Made by a program: the position numbers and the translations under genes
The notes under the pieces: model-generated
What the model was told of the DNA's origin: nothing
What the model saw: only the letters and a program-made list of their open reading frames with translations
Databases searched by the model: none
DNA from: Pseudolabrys sp.
GTDB lineage: Bacteria > Pseudomonadota > Alphaproteobacteria > Rhizobiales > Xanthobacteraceae
DNA length: 64,000 nt
NCBI GenBank assembly: GCA_022841665.1
Contig: JALHRB010000003.1
Coordinates: 1-64,000 of the forward strand
Direction: 5' to 3'
Shown: positions 1 through 7,378 of the stretch, piece after piece
Layout: each line of letters begins with the position of its first letter
Position numbering within the stretch: the first letter of the stretch is position 1

Positions 1-1
1 G

Positions 2-1045
2 CGGGTCGCCGAGGAAGCGGCGCAGGCCGCGCCCGCGCTCGGCTGGGCCGGACAGGCCGTGCTCGACGACCGCTGCGGCGCCTCCGACTGGGAAGGCGCG
101 CTGGCCGCGCTCGAGCATATGCGCGGCGCGCTGGACAAGCACGCGTACCGCCGCCAGCGCGCGGTGCTGCTCACCGCCCGCGCGCTGGCGCTGGCCGAGC
201 TCGACCGCGACGCTTCGCGCGCGGCGGTGCTGGAGGCGGTGAAGCTCGCGCCCGACCTGGTGCCGGCGGCGGCGCTGGCCGGGCGGCGGCTGGCGGAAGC
301 CGGCGAGGCGCGCAAGGCGCGCAAGATTCTGGAAAAGGCCTGGTCGATCAGCCCGCATCCCGACATCGCCGAGGCCTATGCCGACCTCAAGCTCGGCGAC
401 TCGGCGCGCGAACGGCTGACCCGCATGCAGAAGCTCGCCGCCATGGTGCCGGGGCAGCTGGAGGGCGCGCTGGCGGTGGCGCGCGCCGCGCTCGACGCGC
501 GCGAATTCGCGCTGGCGCGCGAGGCGCTCAGAACACACCTGTCGGCGCCGACGCGGCGCGTCGCCGCGCTGATGGCCGAGATCGAGCAGACCGAGCACGG
601 CGACCACGGCCGCGTGCGCGAATGGATGAGCCGCGCCATGCACGCGGCCGGCGACCCGGTCTGGACCGCGGACGGTGTGGTGTCCGACCGCTGGCTGCCG
701 GTGACGCCGAACGGCCGCCTCGACGGCTTCGAATGGCGCGTGCCGCTGGCCGAGCTCGGTGTCAGCCGGCCGGTAATCGAGATCCCGCCGCCGGAGCCGC
801 CGCCGCCCGCGCCTTTGGTCGAAACCGCGCCGGTTGCAGCTCCCGCCCCGCCCGAGCCTGAGCGTCCGCCCGCGCGCGACGAGCGCAAGAAGGCCAAGGT
901 GAAGCCGGCCGAGCCGGTGATCCCGCTGGTGCACGTGCCGGACGATCCGGGCCCCGATAGCGGCCTCGACGGCGAGCCGGTGCCGGAAACCACGGCGCCG
1001 CCGCCGAACGCGGCCTGGCAGCGCTTCAAGGCCATGTTCCGCTAG
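2..1045 (+). CDS. HemY-like TPR membrane protein, 3' part
   Basis: This is the C-terminal part of a protein whose 5' end lies outside the window; the frame is open from base 2. The visible 347 residues are alanine-rich amphipathic helices with TPR-like spacing (for example ALAALEHM, AARALALAEL and EAGEARKARKILEKAW). A short domain containing the phrase DGFEWRVPL follows, then a long Pro/Glu/Ala/Lys-rich tail. That arrangement fits the alphaproteobacterial HemY-like family, whose full proteins have an N-terminal membrane segment and usually lie beside uroporphyrinogen-III synthase genes. The family name comes from porphyrin clusters, but no enzymatic role is shown for these TPR proteins. Identity is inferred from architecture and composition only. 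Confidence 0.65.
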   Translation, partial: RVAEEAAQAAPALGWAGQAVLDDRCGASDWEGALAALEHMRGALDKHAYRRQRAVLLTARALALAELDRDASRAAVLEAVKLAPDLVPAAALAGRRLAEAGEARKARKILEKAWSISPHPDIAEAYADLKLGDSARERLTRMQKLAAMVPGQLEGALAVARAALDAREFALAREALRTHLSAPTRRVAALMAEIEQTEHGDHGRVREWMSRAMHAAGDPVWTADGVVSDRWLPVTPNGRLDGFEWRVPLAELGVSRPVIEIPPPEPPPPAPLVETAPVAAPAPPEPERPPARDERKKAKVKPAEPVIPLVHVPDDPGPDSGLDGEPVPETTAPPPNAAWQRFKAMFR

Positions 1046-1108
1046 GCCGGGCGTATTGCTTGCAAAGGCCCGTCCGCGCCGATAGTAAGAGCCTTCTTCA
1101 CAGGCTTC

Positions 1109-1183
1109 GCCGGCGTAGCTCAGCGGTAGAGCATCCGCTTCGTAAGCGGGTGGTCGGGGGTTCAAATCCCTCCGCCGGCACCA
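1109..1183 (+). tRNA. tRNA-Thr (anticodon CGT)
   Basis: A complete cloverleaf can be folded. The acceptor arm GCCGGCG pairs with CGCCGGC at 1173-1179, the discriminator is A1180, and CCA is encoded at 1181-1183. The D arm contains GCTCAGCGGTAGAGC. The anticodon stem TCCGC/GCGGG encloses the loop TTCGTAA, which gives anticodon CGT and reads ACG threonine codons. The T arm contains GTTCAAATC. Confidence 0.96.
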
Positions 1184-1237
1184 ACCTTCGCGCCAAGGCG
1201 CTTCGGTTGGCGAGCCAGCCTTCGCGCCAAGGCTTTT
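1181..1237 (+). terminator. Hairpins after tRNA-Thr
   Basis: Two stem-loops follow the tRNA. The first pairs CCAACC (1181-1186) with GGTTGG (1205-1210) and has an inner GCGCC/GGCGC stem, so it overlaps the encoded CCA. The second pairs AGCCTT (1217-1222) with AAGGCT (1229-1234) and ends in a short T run, which suits termination of the tRNA transcript. The string CTTCGCGCCAAGGC occurs in both hairpins. Confidence 0.45.
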
Positions 1238-1349
1238 CCCGGAAACCCGCGCGAATCGCGTAAAGCCCTGCCACAGGCCACCAATAAAGACTGGTGATAG
1301 GAACAATCCTGTCATTTTTTCCGCGCCATCGGCGGGTAAGATGACGGCC

Positions 1350-1365
1350 ACGTGAAGCCTCACGT
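1350..1365. promoter_or_regulatory. Inverted repeat upstream of the first ATPase gene
   Basis: ACGTGA at 1350-1355 and TCACGT at 1360-1365 form a perfect 6-bp inverted repeat with a 4-bp spacer, 21 bases before the start codon of the P-loop gene at 1387. It could be an operator or a small leader hairpin. No cognate regulator is known. Confidence 0.25.
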
Positions 1366-1386
1366 CACAATCAACAAGGTGCCGCA

Positions 1387-2145
1387 ATGGCCAGACCCGC
1401 AGTGATCCTCGTCGGCGCCGACAAGGGAGGCGTGGGCAAGACGACCGTCGCCCGCAGCCTGCTCGACTATTTCGGCGCGCATCAGACGCCGACCCGCGCC
1501 TTCGACACCGAGGCGCCGCGCGGCACGCTCAAGCGCTTCCATCCCGACCTCACCGAGGTGGTGGACGTGACCGCGGTGCCCGACCAGATGAAGATCTTCG
1601 ATACGCTCGGCAGCGCGCTCGCCAAGGTCACGATCATCGACGTGCGCGCGGGGCTGTTGTCGTCCACCTTGCAGGCGCTCAGCGACATCGGCTTCCTGGA
1701 GTCGGCCAAGAAGGGCCAGATCACCTTCGCGGTGTTCCACATCCTCGGGCCGTCGATCGCCTCGCTGCAGGAAATCGCCGAGACCTCGCGCTTCGTCGGC
1801 GACGCGCATTACTTCCTGGTGAAGAACTTCATCAACAACACGACGTTCTTCGAGTGGGACCCGGCGACCTACAATTCCTACTTCCGGCAGATCAAGAACG
1901 CGGAAGAGATCACCGTCCCCAAGCTCAACGAGATGGCCTGCGAGCAGGTCGAAGTGGCGGGCGTGCCCTACGTGTCCTTCGTCGCCAACAAGAGCGGCAA
2001 GAACGAGCCGGCCAACTACTCGTTCGTGCTGCGCGGCTATGTGCGGCACTGGCTCGGCCAGGTGTGGAGCGAATACGACCGGGTGAAGCTGATCGACCTC
2101 GTCGCGCCCAAGGCGGAGAGCCCCGTCCGCCAGGCGGCGGGGTGA
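1387..2145 (+). CDS. ParA/MinD-like P-loop ATPase, first of a tandem pair
   Basis: A 252-residue protein whose N-terminus carries the deviant Walker A motif KGGVGKTT (residues 13-20), including the signature lysine typical of the ParA/MinD/SIMIBI class. After the P-loop come DTEAPRGTL and a DQMKIFDTL segment. The following IIDVRAG fits the Walker B strand. No DNA-binding domain or C-terminal amphipathic helix of the MinD kind is evident. It resembles the gene at 2268: DQMKIFDTL matches EQMALFDAL and LSDIGFL matches ADKIGFG, so the two look like diverged paralogues, probably co-transcribed. No parB, minC or chemotaxis gene adjoins them. I do not recognise the exact family. A role as an ATP-dependent positioning or switch protein is inference. 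Confidence 0.8.
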   Translation: MARPAVILVGADKGGVGKTTVARSLLDYFGAHQTPTRAFDTEAPRGTLKRFHPDLTEVVDVTAVPDQMKIFDTLGSALAKVTIIDVRAGLLSSTLQALSDIGFLESAKKGQITFAVFHILGPSIASLQEIAETSRFVGDAHYFLVKNFINNTTFFEWDPATYNSYFRQIKNAEEITVPKLNEMACEQVEVAGVPYVSFVANKSGKNEPANYSFVLRGYVRHWLGQVWSEYDRVKLIDLVAPKAESPVRQAAG

Positions 2146-2155
2146 TCTTGAGGAT

Positions 2156-2254
2156 GTCATTCCGGACGCCGCGCCAGCGGCGATCCGGAATCCAGAACCA
2201 CGACGTGCTGCTGGATTCCGGGTTCGCGGGCTGAAGCCCGCGCCCCGGAATGAC
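2156..2254. repeat. Class I palindromic element, copy 1
   Basis: Bounded by GTCATTCCGG on the left and CCGGAATGAC on the right. The core has CCGGAATCCAG and CTGGATTCCGGG, so two arms can each fold and the whole can form a cruciform. GAATC and GATTC are both GANTC sites. It separates the two P-loop ATPase genes. Confidence 0.85.
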
Positions 2255-2267
2255 GAGGCATAAACCG

Positions 2268-2966
2268 ATGTCGTTCCGCACCACCATCACCATCGTCGCA
2301 TCGCCGCGGCCGCGCGTCGGCAAGACGCTGCTGGCGCGGCTCTTGGTGGCGTTTCACGCGCACGAGCAGCGGCGGGTCGCGGCCTTCGACCTGAACGCCG
2401 GCGAGAATACGCTGGCGCGCTTCCTGCCGGAGCAGGCCGCGACGGCCGCGGTCGGCGACATCAAGGAGCAGATGGCGCTGTTCGACGCGCTGGTCGCCGA
2501 CGACGGCGTGCACAAGGTCGTCGATCTCGGCCACGAGGCCTTCGAGGCGTTCTTCGCGCTCGCCGACAAGATCGGCTTCGGCCACGAGGCGCGCGCGCGC
2601 GACATCGTCGTGTTGTTCATGCTCACCCCCGACCGCACCGCGGTCGAAGCGTTCCGCAGCTTGCGCCGCCGCTTTCCCAAGGTGACGATCGCGCCCGCGC
2701 ACAACGACATGTTCGGGACGACGCAGCACCGCGACCGCTATCCGCTCGGTTATGACGAGGCGGTGACGCGGCTGCCGGTGCTGGCGCCGGCGTTGCGCAA
2801 ATACGTCGAGACGCCGCCGTTCTCCTTCGACGAGGCGCAGCTTGCGCGCGCGACCGGCATCCCGCTGGAGGCGCATATCGAATTGCAGCGCTGGCTGCGG
2901 CGCGGCTTCGAGGAACTGCGGGAACTCGAGGCGCGTGTTACGCCGGCGGCGGAACTGGCACCGTAA
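2268..2966 (+). CDS. ParA-like P-loop protein, second of a tandem pair
   Basis: A 232-residue protein with a P-loop RVGKT (residues 16-20) right after the first beta strand. The KGG part of the deviant Walker A motif is replaced (PRPRVGKT), so the signature lysine is an arginine here. The start at 2268 is preferred over the ATG at 2250, because that ATG is formed by the edge of the upstream palindromic element. The DLNAGENTL and DIKEQMALFDAL segments align with the neighbouring ATPase at 1387, which points to an old duplication. The C-terminal third (RWLRRGFEELRELE) looks helical. Function is unknown. The loss of the signature lysine may change or abolish dimer-dependent hydrolysis, so one partner could be regulatory. 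Confidence 0.75.
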   Translation: MSFRTTITIVASPRPRVGKTLLARLLVAFHAHEQRRVAAFDLNAGENTLARFLPEQAATAAVGDIKEQMALFDALVADDGVHKVVDLGHEAFEAFFALADKIGFGHEARARDIVVLFMLTPDRTAVEAFRSLRRRFPKVTIAPAHNDMFGTTQHRDRYPLGYDEAVTRLPVLAPALRKYVETPPFSFDEAQLARATGIPLEAHIELQRWLRRGFEELRELEARVTPAAELAP

Positions 2967-3109
2967 TTTCGCCGCAAACTTTATTGTTTGCGCACATAAA
3001 CCGTTCAGCGCACTGGATTTTTTCGCCTTGGCCAGCGCGGAACGGCGCGCCTTCCCGCGCGTTGCCTAGCGCCAGACTTCCCGCGAGAAAATCACGAGGA
3101 GGCTCGATC

Positions 3110-3205
3110 ATGTGGCTCTCACTGTTCAGCATCGTCGTCGGCATCGCCCTGGGACTTGGCTTCGGGGCAGTCATGCTGGAATCCTACGAGGAAAAGGCCG
3201 GCTAG
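3110..3205 (+). CDS. 31-residue single-pass membrane protein
   Basis: A tiny ORF with a strong ribosome-binding site (ACGAGGAGG) about 7 bases before its ATG. The peptide has one hydrophobic segment, roughly residues 3-22 (LSLFSIVVGIALGLGFGAVM), then the charged tail ESYEEKAG, as expected of a small inner-membrane peptide. A terminator hairpin follows at once, which supports an independently ended transcript. I do not recognise the family. It may be a stand-alone membrane microprotein or a partner of the ATPases upstream, but nothing direct links them. Confidence 0.6.
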   Translation: MWLSLFSIVVGIALGLGFGAVMLESYEEKAG

Positions 3206-3236
3206 CGAGTTTGCGTGATTGAATCCGACAAGGATG

Positions 3237-3260
3237 GGCGGCCGGAAGGCCGCCTATTTT
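3237..3260 (+). terminator. Rho-independent terminator after the 31-residue gene
   Basis: GGCGGCC (3237-3243) pairs with GGCCGCC (3248-3254) over a GGAA tetraloop, followed by TATTTT. This is a compact GC hairpin with a T-rich tail. Confidence 0.75.
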
Positions 3261-3310
3261 GTTGTGGGCAAGCGTTCGCGCGCGGCGGAACTTTGCACTA
3301 AGCAGGAGCG

Positions 3311-4570
3311 ATGCCGCCGCTCTTGCTCTCGAGGCGCTTCGCGCCGCTGTTCTGGTGCCAGTTCTTCGCGGCATTCAACGATAATTTTCTCAAAACCGCG
3401 CTGGTCTTCCTCATCCTGTTCCGCGGCCATCCGGACGCCGAGGCGCTGATCACGACGGCGAGCGCGATCTTCATCGCGCCCTATTTCTTCTTGTCCGGGC
3501 TCGGCGGCGAACTGGCCGACCGGTACGACAAGGCGCGCGTGGCGCAGGTCATCAAGTTCGTGGAGATATTCGTCGCCGGCGTCGCGGTCTGGGGCTATGC
3601 GAGTGGGTCGCTGCCGATTTTATTCGCGGCGCTGTTCGGCTTCGGCGTGCTGGCCTCGCTGTTCGGGCCGATCAAATACGGCATCCTGCCGGATCATCTG
3701 GCGCGCGAACAACTGCCGGCCGGCAACGCGCTGGTGGAAGGCGCGACCTTCGTCGCCATTCTCTTAGGCACCATCGTCGGCGGCATGGCCGCGCACAACG
3801 GCGGCGGGCCCTTCGCGTTCGCGCCGTTGGTGATCGGGTTTTCGCTGGCCTGCTGGATCGCAGCGCTATTTATTCCGCCGACCGGCGAGGGCGCGCCGCA
3901 ACTCAAGGTGACGTTCAATATCGCGGCCTCCACCGTGGCGATGATCCGACACCTGCGCGGAGACAGCAGGCTGTGGTGGGGCGCCATGGTGACGAGCTGG
4001 TTCTGGCTGGTCGGCATCGTGGTGCTGTCGCTGTTGCCGCCGCTGATCAAGGTGCTGATCGGCGGCGACGAGGCGACGGTGACGGCCTATCTCGCGATGT
4101 TCTCGATCGCGGTCGGCGTCGGCTCCGGGCTGGCGGCATGGCTGGCGCGCGGGCGCATCGTGCTCGGCATTACGGTCGTGGGCGCGGTGCTGCTGGCGCT
4201 GTTCGCGCTCGACCTCGGCGTGGCAACTTTGGGCGCGGCGCCGGCCGCGACGCCGCAGGGCCCGGCTACGGTGTTCGCGTCATTCCTCGGCCTGCGCGCG
4301 GCGATCGATTTCGCGGGCCTCGCCATCGCCGGCGGGTTGTTCATCGTGCCGGCCTTCGCCGCGGTGCAGGCCTGGTCCGACGCCGACTACCGCGCGCGCA
4401 CGGTGGCGGCGGTGAACGTGCTCAACGCCGCCTTCATGACCGGCGCCACGGTGACGGTGGCGCTGTTGCAGAAGACCGGCGTCACGCTGCCGGTGCTGTT
4501 CCTCGGCATTGGCGCGGCGACGCTGCTGGTGGCGCTGGCGATCTGGAAGACGAAGCCGAAAAACACGTGA
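3311..4570 (+). CDS. MFS transporter, LplT/Aas N-terminal type
   Basis: A 419-residue polytopic protein of about 12 membrane segments. The opening FWCQFFAAFNDNFLKTAL and the later FGPIKYGILPDHL are typical of the MFS branch that includes the lysophospholipid carrier LplT and the N-terminal transporter domain of fused Aas-like proteins. The usual fusion partners, a PlsC acyltransferase and an acyl-ACP synthetase, are not present: the ORF ends after the transporter at FLGIGAATLLVALAIWKTK. A clear GGAG ribosome-binding site precedes the ATG. Moving lysophospholipids across the inner membrane is the likely role by homology. The real substrate cannot be read from sequence. Confidence 0.75.
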   Translation: MPPLLLSRRFAPLFWCQFFAAFNDNFLKTALVFLILFRGHPDAEALITTASAIFIAPYFFLSGLGGELADRYDKARVAQVIKFVEIFVAGVAVWGYASGSLPILFAALFGFGVLASLFGPIKYGILPDHLAREQLPAGNALVEGATFVAILLGTIVGGMAAHNGGGPFAFAPLVIGFSLACWIAALFIPPTGEGAPQLKVTFNIAASTVAMIRHLRGDSRLWWGAMVTSWFWLVGIVVLSLLPPLIKVLIGGDEATVTAYLAMFSIAVGVGSGLAAWLARGRIVLGITVVGAVLLALFALDLGVATLGAAPAATPQGPATVFASFLGLRAAIDFAGLAIAGGLFIVPAFAAVQAWSDADYRARTVAAVNVLNAAFMTGATVTVALLQKTGVTLPVLFLGIGAATLLVALAIWKTKPKNT

Positions 4571-4572
4571 CC

Positions 4573-4665
4573 GTCGCCCTCGCGAAAGCGGGGACCCAGT
4601 AAACGCAGGCACCTCGGCTCCAGCCAAGGGCGGGCTTACTGGATGCCCGCCTTCGCGGGCATGAC
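4573..4665. repeat. Class II palindromic element
   Basis: Starts GTCGCCCTCGCGAAAGCGGG, contains GACCCAGTAAACGC and GCTTACTGGATG, and ends in CGCGGGCATGAC. It fills the gap between the convergent MFS and lyase genes. Confidence 0.8.
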
Positions 4666-4667
4666 AA

Positions 4668-6017
4668 TCAGCGTTTGCGCATGGCCAGCGCGCGATCCAC
4701 CATCTCGCCGGCGACGCCGAGATAGTTCGACGGGTCGAGCATCTTCTCGAGTTCGGCGCGCGTGGCGTGCTTGCTGATCTCCTTGTCCTCGCAGAGCAGG
4801 TCGAGCAGCGGACGTCCGGTCTTCACGACCAGGCGGCACACGTCATAGACGACGTCGTGCGCCTTGTTGCGGCCGAGGGTTGGACCCAGACCCATCATCA
4901 CGGCTTCGGACATCACGAGACCCTTGGTGATGTCGATGTTCTCGCGCATCTTCTTCTCGTTCACCTGCAGGCCGGTGACGACGAACTTGGTCTGCGCCAG
5001 CGCGCCGGCGGCAAGCATGAAGATCTCCGGCAGCGTGATCCAGTCGATCTCCCACGGTCCGGTCGAACGTTCGTGGTCAGCGACCATCGATTCGAGCAGC
5101 GCCGCGACCATCTGCTTCACGATGGCCGTTTGCGCCGTGATGTAGACCGACGATATCGGGTTGCGCTTCTGCGGCATCGTGGAGGACGAGCCGCGGCCTT
5201 CATGGAACGGCTCGTAGACCTCCTCAACTTCGGTCTGCATCATCAGCTTCACGTCGAATGCGATCTTGCCGCACGAGCCGGTGACGAGGCCGAGGAAGCA
5301 GCCGACTTCGGCGATGCAATCGCGCACCGTATGCCAGGTCGCGACCGGCTGGCCGAGCTTGAGCTCCTTGGCGAGTTCTTCCTGGCACTTCATGCCGTCC
5401 TTGCCGAGCGACGACAGGATGCCGGCGGCGCCGCCGAACTCGACGACCTCGAGGCGCGGGCGCAACTGCTTCAGGCGCTCGCGGTGGCGCTCGAAGCCAG
5501 CGAGCATGGTCGCCATCTTGTAGCCGAAGGTGATCGGCACGGCCTGTTGCAGGTTGCTGCGGCCGACCATCGGCATGTCGCGATGCTTCTTCGCCAGCGC
5601 TGCCAGCCCGTCGCAGATGCCGTCGATCTCCTTCGCGACGATGTCGAGTGCCTCGCGCAACACCAGCACGCAAGCAGTGTCGGTGATGTCTTGCGTGGTC
5701 GCGCCCCAATGCGACCATTCGCCGAGCGTGCCCTTGCAGAGCTTCACGAGCTGCTGGACCACGGGCAGCACCGGATAACCGATGCGCTCGGTGGCTTCCT
5801 TCAGCTTCGCCATGTCGTATTCTTTGACGTCGCAGTGCTTGACGATCTCGTCGCAGGCTTCTTGCGGGATGATGCCGAGCCTGGCCTGTGCGCGCGCCAG
5901 CGCCGCCTCGAAGTCGAGATATTTCTGCACCCGGTTCTCGTCGGACCACACCGCCCGCATCGCCTCGGTCGTGAACACGTTACGGAAGATGGCGGAATCG
6001 AGCAGGGTCGCGGCCAT
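4668..6017 (-). CDS. Fumarase/aspartase-superfamily lyase (adenylosuccinate lyase or carboxymuconate cycloisomerase type)
   Basis: A 449-residue lyase of the fumarase/aspartase superfamily. The family signature GSSSTMPQKRNP is at residues 276-287, with the flexible catalytic serine in the SSST loop. HWGATTQDITDT at 103-114 and GRSNLQQAVP near 152-161 form other parts of the composite active site. These features fit both adenylosuccinate lyase (purine synthesis) and 3-carboxy-cis,cis-muconate cycloisomerase (protocatechuate pathway). The neighbours are an M24/creatinase-like protein, an alpha/beta hydrolase and a substrate-uptake ABC transporter, not purine genes, so a catabolic lyase is more likely than housekeeping PurB. 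The ATG follows an AAGGAG site. No symbol is assigned because the two activities cannot be separated by eye. Confidence 0.85.
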   Translation of the reverse strand: MAATLLDSAIFRNVFTTEAMRAVWSDENRVQKYLDFEAALARAQARLGIIPQEACDEIVKHCDVKEYDMAKLKEATERIGYPVLPVVQQLVKLCKGTLGEWSHWGATTQDITDTACVLVLREALDIVAKEIDGICDGLAALAKKHRDMPMVGRSNLQQAVPITFGYKMATMLAGFERHRERLKQLRPRLEVVEFGGAAGILSSLGKDGMKCQEELAKELKLGQPVATWHTVRDCIAEVGCFLGLVTGSCGKIAFDVKLMMQTEVEEVYEPFHEGRGSSSTMPQKRNPISSVYITAQTAIVKQMVAALLESMVADHERSTGPWEIDWITLPEIFMLAAGALAQTKFVVTGLQVNEKKMRENIDITKGLVMSEAVMMGLGPTLGRNKAHDVVYDVCRLVVKTGRPLLDLLCEDKEISKHATRAELEKMLDPSNYLGVAGEMVDRALAMRKR

Positions 6018-6082
6018 GGGAGCTCCTTGGGGGTCTTTGGCGGGGCGGACCTTACCGAATTGCGCGAGCAGGGCAACACGCC

Positions 6083-6197
6083 GTCATGCCCGGCCTTGTG
6101 CCGGGCATCCACGCCTTGTTTAGTGCGCCGCAGACGTGGATGGCCGGGACAAAAGGGCGTTCGCGCCCGTCTTCGACGGGCTATGCCCGGCCATGAC
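6083..6197. repeat. Class II-like palindromic element between divergent genes
   Basis: Bounded by GTCATGCCCGGCC and GGCCATGAC, with the internal hairpin GGGCGTTCGCGCCC. It lies in the divergent intergenic region between the lyase and the M24-family gene, so it must overlap or abut their promoters. Confidence 0.75.
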
Positions 6198-6208
6198 AGA
6201 GCATATAC

Positions 6209-7378
6209 ATGAACCTTCCGCCCGACCTCGCCGCCATCGTCGCCGCCGATTACCCGCGCTTCTCGGAGACCGAGATGGCGCGGCGGCGCGCGGCCATCGA
6301 GACGCTGCTGGCGCAGGCCGAATGCGATCATCTCCTGTTCTGCGGCGCCAACCGCTTCGGCTCCGGCGTGCAATGGCTGACGCAGTGGCCGGTGACGGCC
6401 GAGGCGGTCGGCGTGCTGACGCCGGGCAAGCGCGACGCGCTATTTGTGCAATACGTCAACCACGCGCCGCTTGCCGCCAAGTTGGCCGACAAGACGGACG
6501 TGGCCTGGGGCGGCGAATCCTCGATCGGCAAGGCGATCGAGGTGCTGGCGGCGCGCGGCGCCAAGGTCGACCGCGTGGCGACGCTGGGGCCGTTGAGCGC
6601 CGAGCAGGCGGCCGCGCTGTCGGCCAAGTTCGGCAGGCTCACGAGCCTCAACCGCGACTACGTCAAGCTGCGGCAGGTGAAGTCGCCTGAGGAGCTCGGC
6701 TGGCTGCGCATCGGCGCGCACTTCTCCGACCTTGGCATGCTGGCGCTGCGTAACGGCGTGAAGCCGGGCCTGAACGAGCGCGAACTCGGCGCACGAGTGG
6801 AGGCGGCTTACGTTGCGCAGGGCGCCACCAACGTCATCCACTACATCGGCGTCACCTCGATGGCGCAGCCCGACCTCGCGGTGCCGCGGCAGTTTCCGTC
6901 GATGCGCAAGGTGCGAGCCGGCGACGTGGTGGTGGCGGAGATCAGCGCCGCATTCTGGGAGCATCCCGGGCAGGTGCTGCGCTCGTTTGCGCTGGGCGAG
7001 CCAACGCAGCTCTATCGCGATCTGCACGCCGCGGCGGACGCGGCCTTCGATGCGATAGCGCAAGTGCTCAAGGCCGGCGCGACGCCGGCGCAGGTGATCG
7101 AGGCGTCAGGCGTCATAGAGGACGCGGGCTTCACCATCATCGACGATCTCCTGCACGGCTACGGCGGCGGCTATCTGCCGCCGATCCTTGGCTGCAAGAG
7201 CCGCCCCGCCGGGCCCATCCCGCAGGAGCCATTCCGCGCCGGGCAGACGGTGGTGATCCAGCCGAACGTCGTGACGCACGATCACAAAGCGGGCGTGCAG
7301 ACGGGCGAGATGGTGCTGATCACCGAGACGGGCATCGAGCGCATGCACACGGTGCCGCGCGGGTTCCAGACTATTTAA
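6209..7378 (+). CDS. M24 (pita-bread) family protein, creatinase-like, metal ligands mostly replaced
   Basis: A 389-residue protein with the two-domain layout of the Xaa-Pro aminopeptidase/creatinase family: an N-terminal creatinase-N domain (about 1-150) and a C-terminal pita-bread domain (about 160-389). In metallopeptidases the five ligands are Asp, Asp, His, Glu, Glu. By my alignment the first is Glu (VVVAEISAAF), the second Gln (GQVLRSF), the third the expected His (LLHGYGGGY), the fourth Gln (VVIQPNV) and the last Glu (GEMVLIT). Three of five ligands are changed, so metal-dependent peptidase activity is doubtful. A metal-free creatinase-like C-N hydrolase is a better guess. The 3' end overlaps the convergent hydrolase gene by 8 bp. 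Confidence 0.8.
   Translation: MNLPPDLAAIVAADYPRFSETEMARRRAAIETLLAQAECDHLLFCGANRFGSGVQWLTQWPVTAEAVGVLTPGKRDALFVQYVNHAPLAAKLADKTDVAWGGESSIGKAIEVLAARGAKVDRVATLGPLSAEQAAALSAKFGRLTSLNRDYVKLRQVKSPEELGWLRIGAHFSDLGMLALRNGVKPGLNERELGARVEAAYVAQGATNVIHYIGVTSMAQPDLAVPRQFPSMRKVRAGDVVVAEISAAFWEHPGQVLRSFALGEPTQLYRDLHAAADAAFDAIAQVLKAGATPAQVIEASGVIEDAGFTIIDDLLHGYGGGYLPPILGCKSRPAGPIPQEPFRAGQTVVIQPNVVTHDHKAGVQTGEMVLITETGIERMHTVPRGFQTI

Noticed and set aside
1060-1263. 67-residue frame over tRNA-Thr
   Set aside because: It spans the tRNA and contains the translated tRNA (SSAVEHPLRKRVVGGSNPSAG), a well-known false gene pattern.
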